Assembly (NCBI GenBank): GCA_963801985.1
Contig: CAWDGV010000003.1
Location: 248,001 to 312,000, forward strand
Source: JABDQZ01 sp963801985
GTDB taxonomy: Bacteria > Pseudomonadota > Gammaproteobacteria > Chromatiales > Chromatiaceae
Direction: 5' to 3'
Length of the DNA: 64,000 nucleotides
The notes below the pieces were generated by a model, which ran no database searches, was not told the DNA's origin, and saw nothing but the letters and a program-made list of their open reading frames with translations. Both the position numbers and the translations under genes were made by a program. Positions 56,301-64,000 of the stretch are shown piece after piece; within the stretch, counting starts at the first letter, position 1, and each line of letters begins with the position of its first letter.

Positions 56301-57192
56301 GGTCGAGCTGCCGAAAAAATCCTACCGAACCGAACTGCAACTGGAAGACAAGACCCAGATTCCGCTTATCCGTGACCCGCAGGTTTCTGCCGAAGAATCC
56401 GAAGCAGTCTTCTACTTTCCCGGTTGCGGTTCTGAACGGCTGTTTTCCGACGTAGGCCTGGCGACCATCGCCATGCTTTACCAGACCGGAGCAACGATTA
56501 TCCTGCCTCCTGGCTATTTATGCTGCGGTTACCCACAGACCGCTGCAGGCCAGGCTGATACCGGCCACCGGATTACCACTGAAAACCGCGTGTTGTTTCA
56601 TCGTATTGCCAACACACTGAATTACATGGATATCAAGACCGTGCTGGTTTCCTGCGGCACCTGTATCGACCAGCTCTTCAAGTATGAATTTGAAAAAATC
56701 TTCCCGGGCTCACGCCTGATGGACATTCATGAATACCTGCTGGAAAAGAATGTCACCATGGATAACAACACTGACAGGCAGTATCTCTACCACGATCCCT
56801 GTCATACACCGATAAAACGGCAAAACCCGCTAAAAGTTGCCAGGGCATTGACCAACAAGGAGGTATTACTGTCTGACCGCTGCTGCGGTGAAGCCGGCAC
56901 TCTGGGAACAGCACGTCCAGATATAGCAAACCAGTTACGCTTTAGAAAAGCCGCAGAACTTGCCAAAGGAATTGAAACCCTGACTGCCGGGCAACAGGCA
57001 ACGAAAGACAACATCAAACTACTCACCAGTTGCCCCGCCTGCCAGCAGGGCCTGAGTCGCTACGGCGATGAAACAGGACTGAAGACAGATTACATTGTTG
57101 TTGAAATGGCCAACCAGTTATTGGGTGATAAATGGCAGAAAAGCTTTATCGACAAGTTAAACAACGAAGGCATTGAACAGATATTATTGTAG
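53344..57192 (+). CDS. giant FAD-linked oxidoreductase / Fe-S fusion protein (DUF3683 type)
   Basis: 1282 residues. Domain order: a DUF3683-like N-terminus (about 1-140); a FAD_binding_4 domain (IIPRGGGTGYTGSAVPL at about 193 and STIGGNIAMNAGGKKAVLWG at about 275); a FAD-oxidase C domain (HMHAGDGNVHTNIP at about 693, GGSISGEHGIGLTKFQYL); two 4Fe-4S motifs (CLRCGKCKPVC at about 812 and CTVCHKCANPCP at about 875); and two CCG domains (CCGYP at about 1060, CCGEAG at about 1180). This equals GlcD plus GlcF or D-2-hydroxyacid/D-lactate dehydrogenase units in one chain. It probably oxidises a 2-hydroxyacid and passes electrons to quinone or another acceptor; substrate unknown. Confidence 0.9.
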   Translation: MTDRIREIPYNYTSFSDREIVIRYLGEENWQLIEQLRGTRRTGRSARMLFEVLGDMWVVQRNPYLQDDLLQNPERQNALTEALHHRLDQFEVRLNNNEQAEQLLKAARQSVRDFENRFTTNKKLQHKVRRALTGITRKDNVDFGGLARVSHSTDATDWRVEMPFVVITPDREDEVAAIVRACLDCGLTIIPRGGGTGYTGSAVPLDAYTAIINTEKLETLSAVEQYKLAGHDQASPTVRTGAGVVTRRVSDLANLHGLAFAVDPTSQDASTIGGNIAMNAGGKKAVLWGTTLDNLVTWRMVTPDADWLEVERLDHNLGKIHEQEKVRFRITRYATDGKTRKELPEIIEIPGKTFRQSGLGKDVTDKFLSGLPGVQKEGCDGLITSARFVLHRMPQHGRTVCLEFFGTDISTAVPAIVEIKDFVEQQDDVLLPGLEHLDERYIKAVKYSTKSSSAEHAGQLPKMVLLADIVSDDEARLHEVTNKVIELARQRNAEGFIATSPEARHRFWLDRARTAAISAHTNAFKINEDVVIPLDRLTEYSRGIERLNIEQSIRNKLAIKQDVLDFLHTDLNALCQCEDDSEENQAILHDKQIAAQKLVSASIKKWQSLLGQLDSPASSIPILNETGQAFIQPDDRLLDLMLRRDLRHSYRDEIASPLKDIFSGQELATIRDKLEQLHQQRRSSRLFIALHMHAGDGNVHTNIPVHSHDYAMLTEADHLVDRIMELTLSLGGSISGEHGIGLTKFQYLDEEKITNFVNYKNRIDPNGHFNRGKLLPGSGLHDAYTPSLQLVQQEALILEESELGALNDDIKHCLRCGKCKPVCMTHVPRANLSYSPRNKILGTGLIIEAFLYEEQTRRGLSVQHFDEMNDVADHCTVCHKCANPCPVNIDFGDVTIRMRKILTERGQKRFNAGTWAAMKLLNATDPRMVKTLRQVMLKWGFKGITFGHDLLRKTPLLKKTDATPGTTTGNISVRDQVTGMMSRPIRVELPKKSYRTELQLEDKTQIPLIRDPQVSAEESEAVFYFPGCGSERLFSDVGLATIAMLYQTGATIILPPGYLCCGYPQTAAGQADTGHRITTENRVLFHRIANTLNYMDIKTVLVSCGTCIDQLFKYEFEKIFPGSRLMDIHEYLLEKNVTMDNNTDRQYLYHDPCHTPIKRQNPLKVARALTNKEVLLSDRCCGEAGTLGTARPDIANQLRFRKAAELAKGIETLTAGQQATKDNIKLLTSCPACQQGLSRYGDETGLKTDYIVVEMANQLLGDKWQKSFIDKLNNEGIEQILL

Positions 57193-57213
57193 GCAGGATT
57201 CAAGCTGCAATAG

Positions 57214-57873
57214 CTAGACTTCAACCGAACGAATCAGATCAACTCTTTGCTGGTAAGACGCAACTTTTTCCAGTCCACGATTTTTCAACAGCTCTACGGC
57301 TTCTCCCGCCAGAAGTAAGCGCTGATCCTGATCCAGCAGTTCAAGTGCTTTTTCAACCTGGGCATCATCTTCGCTCAGCATAACTGCTGCAAACTCATCT
57401 TCAAGAATCAGCGTTTCGGCATCGATCAGGTCAGCAACCAGCACATACTCCAGCATGGCAAAATGCTGCTGGCGCGCCATCTCTTCCTGGAGCAGCTCAC
57501 TTTCAGCCTTGCTGTCACCAGCGGCATGCCCCCTGACAGTCGACATGATGACTTTTAACAGGTCTCGTATTGCTGCCTTGTTATTACCCTGCTGGTCGCC
57601 AAGCCGGCAGCTTGTTTCATAAAGCTTTTCCAGCTCGGCCTTAAGGTCCAGCACAACATCACTTTCCTCATTCTCTTTCAAGGCCACCGCCTGCTCCACC
57701 AACTTGCGTAACTGCGCAAGGCAAGTGACGATCTCTTCGTGATCAAGTCGCTGCACTTCCAGCAATTCATCATTTGTGTATTCATTGATTGGACGTGGAA
57801 ACAGGGCATTTTTCAACTTGCGTCTGAAATGACGCTCATGCCGACCCGGTCGTTCACTAAAAGGAATTTCCAT
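57214..57873 (-). CDS. hypothetical helical protein
   Basis: 219 residues, highly charged and almost wholly helical, with a basic start (RPGRHERHFRRKLKNALFPRP) and coiled-coil-like stretches (about 40-90 and 130-200). No signal peptide, membrane helix or known motif. It is convergent with the giant oxidoreductase gene (21-base gap) and divergent from the TraB-like gene. Codon use appears normal. Function unknown. Confidence 0.65.
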   Translation of the reverse strand: MEIPFSERPGRHERHFRRKLKNALFPRPINEYTNDELLEVQRLDHEEIVTCLAQLRKLVEQAVALKENEESDVVLDLKAELEKLYETSCRLGDQQGNNKAAIRDLLKVIMSTVRGHAAGDSKAESELLQEEMARQQHFAMLEYVLVADLIDAETLILEDEFAAVMLSEDDAQVEKALELLDQDQRLLLAGEAVELLKNRGLEKVASYQQRVDLIRSVEV

Positions 57874-57971
57874 AATTTTTTAACCAAAACTGAGAACGTA
57901 TGTCATATATTATCTACCAATAATACCTCATCAGCCTGCACGATAAGCAGCATTTACGTTACTATTCGCCC

Positions 57972-59162
57972 ATGAATTCTCAAGAACCTATGGAGCAGGT
58001 CACCGTTGGTGACAGCCTGGTGACCTTACTGGGTACAGCTCACGTTTCCAAAAGCAGTGCTGAAACTGTCAGGCAGTTACTCGATACCGGTAACTATGAT
58101 GCCGTTGCGGTAGAATTGTGCCCGGCACGCTACAACGCCATGTTAAACCCGGATGCACTTGCACAAATGGACCTGTTTAAAGTCGTCCGTGACGGCAAGG
58201 CTGCAATGGTTGCCGCCAACCTGGCCATGGGTGCTTACCAGCAACGACTGGCAGAACAGTTTGGTATTGAACCTGGCGCAGAACAGCGCGCAGCGATTGA
58301 TGTTGCCAGGCAGCAATCCATACCGGTCCTGCTGATTGACCGTGACATTGGCGTTACCTTGAAACGTGTTGCCAGCAATGTGCCCTGGTACAAGCGTATT
58401 GGTATTGTTGGCGGCCTGCTGGCCAGCATTCTTTCCAGGGAAGAAGTGAGCGAAGACGAAATCGAGCAGCTTAAGCAAGGCGATATGCTGGAAACAACTT
58501 TTGCCGAATTCGCCGAAGAGCGCCAGGACCTGTACGAGCCACTCATCGACGAGCGCGACCAGTACATGACGGCCCGCATACTGCAGGAAATACAGCAACA
58601 GGGACATGAAAATATTCTGGCGGTTCTCGGCGCCGGGCATGTAGCCGGCATAAAATCCTACCTGCAACAGGGCCTGGATAATCCTGACCAAACCATTGAG
58701 CGCCTTGAAAAGCAGCCGGTAAAATCAAAAATCCTGAAGTACCTGCCCTGGCTGATTGTTGTGCTGGTATTCACCGGTTTTTTCATCGGCTTTCAACGCA
58801 GCCCTGAACTTGGCATGCAACTCGTTTGGGAATGGGTGATTATCAACGGCGGGCTTTCCGCTCTGGGAGCTTTACTGGCAGCAGCCCACCCTTTAACGAT
58901 TGTGACAGCCTTTGTCGCCGCTCCCATTACGTCCTTAAACCCGACTATTGGTGCCGGCATGGTGACCACTGCTGCTGAACTTTATTTTCGCAAACCCCAG
59001 GTGGGTGATTTTGGCTCCCTGCGCCATGACACCACGCACTGGAAAGGCTGGTGGAAAAACCGGGTATCCCGTACCTTGCTGGTATTCCTGTTCAGCACGC
59101 TCGGTTCGGCAGTGGGTACTTACCTGGCGGGCTTCCGCATTTTCGATAAACTGACGGGTTAA
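57972..59162 (+). CDS. TraB/PrgY-family membrane protein
   Basis: 396 residues. The TraB/GumN core has LLGTAHVSKSSAETV, VAVELCPARYNAM and ILAVLGAGHVAGI, including the GxxH and E residues proposed to bind metal in this protease-like family. Residues about 255-390 contain four hydrophobic segments (YLPWLIVVLVFTGFFIGF, LVWEWVIINGGLSALGALL, and two more) like PrgY. PrgY of enterococci blocks pheromone signalling; the bacterial role elsewhere is unclear. Confidence 0.85.
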   Translation: MNSQEPMEQVTVGDSLVTLLGTAHVSKSSAETVRQLLDTGNYDAVAVELCPARYNAMLNPDALAQMDLFKVVRDGKAAMVAANLAMGAYQQRLAEQFGIEPGAEQRAAIDVARQQSIPVLLIDRDIGVTLKRVASNVPWYKRIGIVGGLLASILSREEVSEDEIEQLKQGDMLETTFAEFAEERQDLYEPLIDERDQYMTARILQEIQQQGHENILAVLGAGHVAGIKSYLQQGLDNPDQTIERLEKQPVKSKILKYLPWLIVVLVFTGFFIGFQRSPELGMQLVWEWVIINGGLSALGALLAAAHPLTIVTAFVAAPITSLNPTIGAGMVTTAAELYFRKPQVGDFGSLRHDTTHWKGWWKNRVSRTLLVFLFSTLGSAVGTYLAGFRIFDKLTG

Positions 59163-59216
59163 CGCCGCCTTTCGAAACAACTTGCGAATGGATGAGCCAG
59201 CATTTTAGAGAAGCAA

Positions 59217-59435
59217 TCAGTAATGCGGCGGGACCTCGTTTTGCGGCGCTTCAGGCCTCTGCTCGGATAACTGCTTGAGCTGGCCGTAAAGATACTGAAT
59301 CTGCTGTCGCAGCAGCTCAATGGCCTGGTCCTGCCGGGCTATGGTTTTGTTCAGATGATCAATAGCATCTTCCTGGAACACCAGTCGACTTTGCAGATCC
59401 TCGATCGTTTTATGTGAAGCGTTATCACCCATCAT
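59217..59435 (-). CDS. slyX: SlyX family protein
   Basis: 72 residues forming a coiled coil (DLQSRLVFQEDAIDHLNKTI) and ending PPHY, the SlyX hallmark. Function unknown. It follows zapE by 11 bases and may be in the same transcript. Confidence 0.93.
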   Translation of the reverse strand: MMGDNASHKTIEDLQSRLVFQEDAIDHLNKTIARQDQAIELLRQQIQYLYGQLKQLSEQRPEAPQNEVPPHY

Positions 59436-59446
59436 TACTCCCTACA

Positions 59447-60529
59447 TTAAGGCCTGTGTGCCAATGCCAGATATTCCGACGACTGCATTTCCTGTAAGCG
59501 ACTGGCCGTTCGCTGAAACTCAAAAGCCAACCTTTCACCGCTATAGAGATGTTGCGGATGAGCTTCTGCACTCATAACCAGTTTAACGCGGTGATCATAA
59601 AAAATATCAATCATTGAGATAAAGCGCCTGGCGCAGTCATCCCGACTGCCATCGAGCACCGGTACATCCTCTAAAAACAACGTGTGGAAGCTGCGGGCAA
59701 TTTCCAGGTAGTCTGATGCATGGCGGGGACCGTGGCACAATTCTCCGAAGGAAAACCAGATAACATCGGCCGCCATTTTTTTATAACGCACGCTACGACT
59801 GGCAATCGTAAGTGCCTCATCCTCGGCAACCTCATGATTTATACAGAGGCGTTCAAACTCTTCCCTGAATTGCTGTTTTGCTGCCATGTTGTTTTCCAGC
59901 AGGTATACCGGCATCTGTTCAAGGGTTTCACGGCGGTAATCATGCCCACCACCGATATGAACGATGCGCGTATAATCCTGTAATAATTTTATCGCCGGTA
60001 AAAAAGAAGCACGCTGAATACCCTCGTTATACAGCTCTTCAGGCAACACGTTGGAAGTTGTTACCAGCGAGATTTTATTTTCAAACAGGCCCTTAAGCAA
60101 TTGCGCTAGTATCACTGCATCGGCAATATCCACAACATGAAATTCATCAAGAAACAGCACCCTCGTGTCTTTTCCCAGTTTTCCAGCAATATAAGGCAGG
60201 GGATCAGCCCGGCCCTGGTATTGCTTTAGCCACTGGTGAATGTCCTGCATGAATGCATGAAAATGCTGACGCCTTTTTTCAACAATCGGCAATGTGTCAT
60301 ACAACAGGTCTGCCAGCCAGGTTTTACCACGGCCGACACCGCCCCAGAGGTACAAACCCTTTAGCAGTGGATATTGCTTCGTTGAAAAGAAAAAGCGACG
60401 TTGTGGCTGGATTGAATTAATCTGCTGATAAAAATCCTGCAACGCAGAAACAGCTGTCTGCTGGTGGGTATCAGGCTGGATTTCACCAGCAGAAAGCAGG
60501 ACCTGATAGACGTCAGCCGGTGTTCCCAA
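59447..60529 (-). CDS. zapE: cell division protein ZapE (AFG1-like ATPase)
   Basis: 360 residues. Walker A LWGGVGRGKTWLADL, Walker B VLFLDEFHVVDIADA, sensor LVTTSNVLPEELY and arginine-containing C-terminal region (DDCARRFISMIDIFYDHRVKL) match the AFG1/ZapE family, which acts at the Z ring and under low oxygen in E. coli. The start is TTG (60529); no better in-frame start is seen nearby. Confidence 0.93.
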   Translation of the reverse strand: MGTPADVYQVLLSAGEIQPDTHQQTAVSALQDFYQQINSIQPQRRFFFSTKQYPLLKGLYLWGGVGRGKTWLADLLYDTLPIVEKRRQHFHAFMQDIHQWLKQYQGRADPLPYIAGKLGKDTRVLFLDEFHVVDIADAVILAQLLKGLFENKISLVTTSNVLPEELYNEGIQRASFLPAIKLLQDYTRIVHIGGGHDYRRETLEQMPVYLLENNMAAKQQFREEFERLCINHEVAEDEALTIASRSVRYKKMAADVIWFSFGELCHGPRHASDYLEIARSFHTLFLEDVPVLDGSRDDCARRFISMIDIFYDHRVKLVMSAEAHPQHLYSGERLAFEFQRTASRLQEMQSSEYLALAHRP

Positions 60530-60538
60530 TGCGAATAT

Positions 60539-60727
60539 TCAACCACGTGCCAGCATGATTAACAAAATAACAAAGCCCACGACCAGCCCGATTGGAAACA
60601 GAAGCCCTTTCCAATCCTTGTTTTCGGCTTGCTGGCTTTGCTCCATGGCTGCCTTGATGCCCGGGCGAAATAAAAAAAAGATACCCAGACCCAGCGCACC
60701 CAGCAACAATTGTTCCCATAGTTCCAT
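60539..60727 (-). CDS. small conserved membrane protein next to zapE
   Basis: 62 residues with two hydrophobic helices (MELWEQLLLGALGLGIFFLF and LLFPIGLVVGFVILLIML) around RPGIKAAMEQSQQAENKDW. The same two-helix/RPG-KAA-EQS pattern is familiar from short gammaproteobacterial proteins of unknown function. It lies nine bases upstream of zapE. Confidence 0.7.
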   Translation of the reverse strand: MELWEQLLLGALGLGIFFLFRPGIKAAMEQSQQAENKDWKGLLFPIGLVVGFVILLIMLARG

Positions 60728-60754
60728 AAGATTAATTACACCGTCTTTGCTGAC

Positions 60755-61093
60755 TTATTCACCGGGATAACGGTCATCCAGGTTGGTTGGGCATAACACA
60801 TTACGCATGGTACCGATCAGGTCCAGCAACTGGCTGTTACGAATACGATAAAAAATTCGGTTCGCTTCCTTTCTGGAAACCAGGATATTCTTGTTTCTCA
60901 ACTGTTCAAGGTGCTGAGATATGTTGCTTTGTGAAGTGCCTGTCTTTTCAACAATCTCCCCAACTGACAGCTCTGTATCACCCAGGGTACAGAGAATTTT
61001 CCAGCGTAATGGATGGGCCATTGCCTTGAGCGCATTTGCGGTCAGGGTTGTATGCTCATCATCATTCTCTGGATTATCTAAAGATTCGTTCAT
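60755..61093 (-). CDS. ArsR-family transcriptional regulator
   Basis: 112 residues with a winged HTH (LKAMAHPLRWKILCTLGDTELSVGEIVEKTGTSQSNISQHLEQLRNKNILVSRKE). No metal-binding Cys pair of the ELCVCDL type is seen, so it is not a canonical metal sensor. The frame is open to 61108; the ATG at 61093 has GGAGGAG just upstream. It lies 22 bases after the response regulator gene and is probably in the same operon. Confidence 0.88.
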   Translation of the reverse strand: MNESLDNPENDDEHTTLTANALKAMAHPLRWKILCTLGDTELSVGEIVEKTGTSQSNISQHLEQLRNKNILVSRKEANRIFYRIRNSQLLDLIGTMRNVLCPTNLDDRYPGE

Positions 61094-61115
61094 GACTCCT
61101 CCAATCATTCATTTC

Positions 61116-61985
61116 TCAGGCAGATGATGCCTGTGACTCCTGTTCGTTAACACGAACATAACCGCTCATATCCTTGGCGATACAGATAATATCGGTAATC
61201 TCATCCTGCTCATCCGACACCGCAGTCCGTGAAAATAATATCGGTATTCGCACATCTGTTTTCGTTACAAAACGCGCTTCAATGGCTTTTAATGCTCCGG
61301 CCCGGATCAGCGCTTCCAGCCAGGTTCCCATGAAGGCACCGGCCTGTTCATCATCATCCTCTTCAAATACATCACCAATAGACATCCCCCTGAGCTCGTC
61401 TTCTTCATAGCCCAGCATATCGATGGCGGCAGGATTAACTTCCTGAATAACGCCTTCAGGGCTAAGCACCAGTAACGCCTCGCCCATATGCGTGATGATA
61501 TTTTCCAGATGCTGCTTGGTCTTGCGTAAAGCTATTGTTCTTTCGATAACTTTTTCTTCAAGCACGCGATTCATTTCGCGTTCTTTTTCAATCAACCTGA
61601 AATAGGTGCTGATCTTGTTGATCAGCTGGTTATCATCAATCGGTTTAAGCAGGTAATCAACAGCACCCACTTCATAGCCTTTTTGCTGAAACTCTTCTGT
61701 CTTAAAAGCCGCGGTTAAAAAGATAATGGGTATGTCACGCGTCTTTTTGCGTATTTTAAGCATGGATGCCGTCTGGTAACCATCCATTTCAGGCATCTGC
61801 ACATCCAGAATTATCAGATCCAGGTCCGGCTCTGACAAAGCAATTTCCAGTGCCTGCTGACCTGAAAGCGCTTCACGGATTTCTATATCCATGTAACTTT
61901 CAAGCAAGGTACGCAAAGTAAAAAGATTGTTCTGGTGATCATCAACAATCAGCAGTTTAAAACCTGAGTACCGCTTATCGCTCAT
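61116..61985 (-). CDS. response regulator with PAS domain
   Basis: 289 residues. A REC domain (LLIVDDHQNNL, phospho-Asp in LIILDVQMPEMDGY, Lys in YLLKPIDD) is followed by a coiled coil (MNRVLEEKVIERTIALRK) and a PAS domain (about 160-280; ALLVLSPEGVIQEVNPAAIDMLGYEEDEL). No DNA-binding or GGDEF output domain, so it acts as a relay or protein-interaction module. It overlaps the kinase C-terminal frame by four bases (ATGA). Confidence 0.88.
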   Translation of the reverse strand: MSDKRYSGFKLLIVDDHQNNLFTLRTLLESYMDIEIREALSGQQALEIALSEPDLDLIILDVQMPEMDGYQTASMLKIRKKTRDIPIIFLTAAFKTEEFQQKGYEVGAVDYLLKPIDDNQLINKISTYFRLIEKEREMNRVLEEKVIERTIALRKTKQHLENIITHMGEALLVLSPEGVIQEVNPAAIDMLGYEEDELRGMSIGDVFEEDDDEQAGAFMGTWLEALIRAGALKAIEARFVTKTDVRIPILFSRTAVSDEQDEITDIICIAKDMSGYVRVNEQESQASSA

Positions 61986-62911
61986 TGTTGGCCTGGCTCT
62001 TTATTCATCAACAGTGCTACAAGTGCTGTTTTCAAATCTTCGGTTTCTACAGGTTTAACAAGATACTCATTCGCTCCACCTTTTAGGCACGCATCCCGCT
62101 CCTGCTTGTCAGCCTTACTCGTCAAGGCAACGATCGGCACGATATTACATTCATAATCATGCCTGATTTTTTTCATCGTAGCATAGCCATCGATTGCCGG
62201 CATCTTGATATCCATCAATATAATTGCGAATTCATCTTCGGAAAGGGCCTCCAGCGCCTCTTCCGCATCGCCCGCGCCTGTCACCCTGAAACCCCATTGT
62301 TCCAGTAATGTTGTCAATGCCAACAGGTTGCGCACGTCATCATCAATGATCAGCGCATGCAAACCTTCAAAACGCACGCCATTCTCAAGCTGCGGTGTTT
62401 TTTCAATATTTAAAGCCGGCTCATCAATTCCGACCTGCTCATGCTGTATTTGTTCACGATCGAAAACCAGTGGCAGCCGGAGCTGGAAATCAGCACCTTC
62501 ACCAACCTCGCTCAACAATTCAATTTCACCACCGAGCAAATGAGCCAGTTCACGACTGATACTCAGGCCAAGTCCCGTGCCGCCGTAGCGACGACTGGTT
62601 GAACCATCGACCTGCTTGAACGCCTGAAACACCAGGCGCTGTTTGTCCCTCGCAATACCAATACCCGTATCCCTGATACTGATACATATTGGCAAAGCAG
62701 CAGAATCGCCACCTCCCGAAAATTTCAGGGTGATGGTAACGCCACCGTTGTCGGTAAACTTGACTGCGTTGGCCAGAAAGTTCTTGAGAATCTGGCGCAG
62801 CTTGTCAGGATCAGAATTTATTCTTAACGGGGCATCCGGCATGATTTCCAGCTTCAGGAAGAGCTGCTTGGCATCAAACTGCGGCTGCATCAGGCTGACA
62901 AGTTCATTCAA
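61982..62911 (-). CDS. C-terminal half of a hybrid histidine kinase (HATPase and receiver), frame-shifted from its N-terminal half
   Basis: 309 residues starting at TTG (62911). It begins with NELVSLMQPQFDAKQL, then HATPase_c (FLANAVKFTDNGG, DTGIGIARDK, GGTGLGLSI) and a REC domain (LIIDDDVRNLL, LMDIKMPAIDGY, YLVKPVE). It has no HisKA dimerisation domain of its own; that lies in the frame ending at 62904. The two frames overlap by eight bases, and an uninterrupted read LPRLL-NELVSLM would give a normal hybrid kinase if one base were removed. Either a frameshift mutation, a sequencing error or a true two-protein split. Confidence 0.75.
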   Translation of the reverse strand: MNELVSLMQPQFDAKQLFLKLEIMPDAPLRINSDPDKLRQILKNFLANAVKFTDNGGVTITLKFSGGGDSAALPICISIRDTGIGIARDKQRLVFQAFKQVDGSTSRRYGGTGLGLSISRELAHLLGGEIELLSEVGEGADFQLRLPLVFDREQIQHEQVGIDEPALNIEKTPQLENGVRFEGLHALIIDDDVRNLLALTTLLEQWGFRVTGAGDAEEALEALSEDEFAIILMDIKMPAIDGYATMKKIRHDYECNIVPIVALTSKADKQERDACLKGGANEYLVKPVETEDLKTALVALLMNKEPGQQ

Positions 62912-64000
62912 GTAGCCTGGGTAGATCGATATTTTCCAGGTTCAGGGAAGCACTTCGGGCTTCAATTTTTGACAGGTCAAGAATATCGTCTATCAGGCTC
63001 TGCAAATCCCGGCCAGCCTGGTGAATTACCTGGGCCTGCTTGGCTTTATCTTCGGGCAGGTTACTTTTTTTGTCTGCCAGCATTTTCGAAAGCAACACGA
63101 TTGAGTTGAGGGGCGTTCTTAATTCATGGCTGACATTGGCAAGAAATTCCGATTTATACCGATTGGACTCTTCAAGTTCGCGCGTATGGCTTAACAGGCG
63201 CTGGTTATTGCTGATATGTTTTTTCGCCAGGCGGGTCAGCTTTTCTCCCAACAGGGTCAGTTCATCGGTCCACTTCCAGGTAAACACCACCTTTTCATCA
63301 TCTTCAAGCAGGCGACTGATGCCATCCGTTAATTCATATCCTATCTGGTCAGCGCGCAAAGCAAACCAGCGCGCTACAATCCAGGCGATGATCATCAACA
63401 CCAGGCCGATACCGGCAATGCGTATGATCAACTGACTGCGGAAATCCACCAGTGGTGACGAATCCACGGCACGCCCCACCCACAACGGTCCCGACGCAGC
63501 CGTCTGAATCAAGGGAACCCATAAAACCTGGTGGCCATCACCACCCGTCCACAGAAACACCTTGCCTGTGGCGAACTGCTCTGCAATGCCGGGAAAATCA
63601 TCAAAAGCTGTTCGACCGGTTTCAGCCTGCATGGAAACTTCCAGATAGCGTCCATCATCATAGGCCCAGAACGTATCACTGAAACGACGTGCCATACCAC
63701 CAATATCAACAGCCATCAGTACTGCGCCTGTCGGACCGATCTCGGGCACAAAACCCAGTGGACTGGCCAGGTGCAGGTTCATAAAGCGCCGGGGGTCATT
63801 TTCCTTGGCATCAGGACGTATCTGAACACGACTGATGAACACTCCCGGCCTGGTCGCTGACAGTGTTTCTTTAATAAGCGCTTCCCGGGGCAAAACTGGC
63901 GGTGTCAAAGTGGGTTGCCATTCATGTGATTCAGCATCACGCTCCAGCCAGAACCGCAACTGACCCTGCTGATCGAGAAACAAAATTTCGATGATGTCCA
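62904..64000 (-). CDS. N-terminal half of the same hybrid kinase (Cache sensor, HisKA), continues beyond the window
   Basis: Open from the window edge (5' end missing) to TGA at 62904. It holds the end of a periplasmic Cache-type sensor domain (SPLGFVPEIGPTGAVLMAVDI), a helix (QLIIRIAGIGLVLMIIAWIVARWF), a HAMP-like/coiled-coil linker and HisKA with ANVSHELRTPLNS as phospho-site. It ends NLENIDLPRLLE just where HATPase_c should follow. The apparent TTG at 63983 is inside the sensor domain, since the frame continues upstream with matching residues. Confidence 0.8.
   Translation of the reverse strand, partial: DIIEILFLDQQGQLRFWLERDAESHEWQPTLTPPVLPREALIKETLSATRPGVFISRVQIRPDAKENDPRRFMNLHLASPLGFVPEIGPTGAVLMAVDIGGMARRFSDTFWAYDDGRYLEVSMQAETGRTAFDDFPGIAEQFATGKVFLWTGGDGHQVLWVPLIQTAASGPLWVGRAVDSSPLVDFRSQLIIRIAGIGLVLMIIAWIVARWFALRADQIGYELTDGISRLLEDDEKVVFTWKWTDELTLLGEKLTRLAKKHISNNQRLLSHTRELEESNRYKSEFLANVSHELRTPLNSIVLLSKMLADKKSNLPEDKAKQAQVIHQAGRDLQSLIDDILDLSKIEARSASLNLENIDLPRLLE

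Noticed and set aside
62904..62911. programmed ribosomal frameshift in the hybrid kinase
   Set aside because: No slippery heptamer and no strong downstream structure noticed; kept only as a remote option.

Overview
The window is chromosomal DNA of a gammaproteobacterium. This rests on conserved gene blocks read directly from the translations: yrbG-kdsD-kdsC-lptCAB-rpoN-hpf-ptsN-hprK-rapZ-EIIA-HPr-ptsI-mgtE on the + strand, the diverging mlaFEDCB-murA-hisG-hisD-hisC block on the - strand, petABC-sspA-sspB, mutY-yggX, thiS-thiG-trmB, slyX and zapE. Short-form HisG, HPr kinase beside RapZ and a bc1 complex fit a respiring, non-enteric lineage (Chromatiales-like or similar). The exact taxon cannot be fixed from what is visible.

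Layout. 1-6.3 kb: a methyltransferase and an alpha/beta hydrolase, then two broken genes (a Cache-type sensor histidine kinase with one in-frame amber codon, and a deleted and frameshifted cation/proton antiporter), then a lipase-maturation-factor-like membrane protein with the RNA 2H phosphoesterase ThpR. 6.2-9 kb: a patatin-like lipoprotein and a periplasmic hydrolase-thioredoxin fusion. 9-13.8 kb: a sugar-acid locus of a DUF1537-type kinase and an unusual transketolase-like TPP enzyme, divergent from an IclR regulator, with TTTCACA/TGTGAAA palindromes between them. 13.8-17.8 kb: ArfB, a Spy/CpxP-like protein, an SLC13/RCK permease, a large hairpin, a transposase remnant and tRNA-Phe(GAA). 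17.9-30 kb: housekeeping genes (YggX, MutY, ThiS, ThiG, TrmB, FetAB-like exporter, SspAB, bc1 complex, Nif3-like protein, DegS). 30-38 kb: histidine genes, murA and the Mla phospholipid transport operon. 38-52 kb: LPS precursor synthesis and LPS transport, sigma-54 and a PTS with HPr kinase but no sugar permease, ending in MgtE and a spermidine-synthase-like protein. 52-64 kb: a 1282-residue FAD/Fe-S oxidoreductase, a TraB-like membrane protein, SlyX, ZapE, an ArsR regulator and a phosphorelay locus whose hybrid kinase is split by a frameshift and runs off the window end.

Most of the window is ordinary core genome, and I found no clear candidate for a wholly new system. The observations most worth following are the two independently interrupted Cache sensor kinases, the IclR-controlled TPP enzyme/DUF1537 kinase locus with its visible operators, the hydrolase-TlpA fusion, the PTS lacking EIIB/EIIC, and the hairpin joined to the transposase remnant. 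Start sites were moved from the longest open frame where a ribosome binding site or a neighbouring gene argued for it; each case is noted in its entry.
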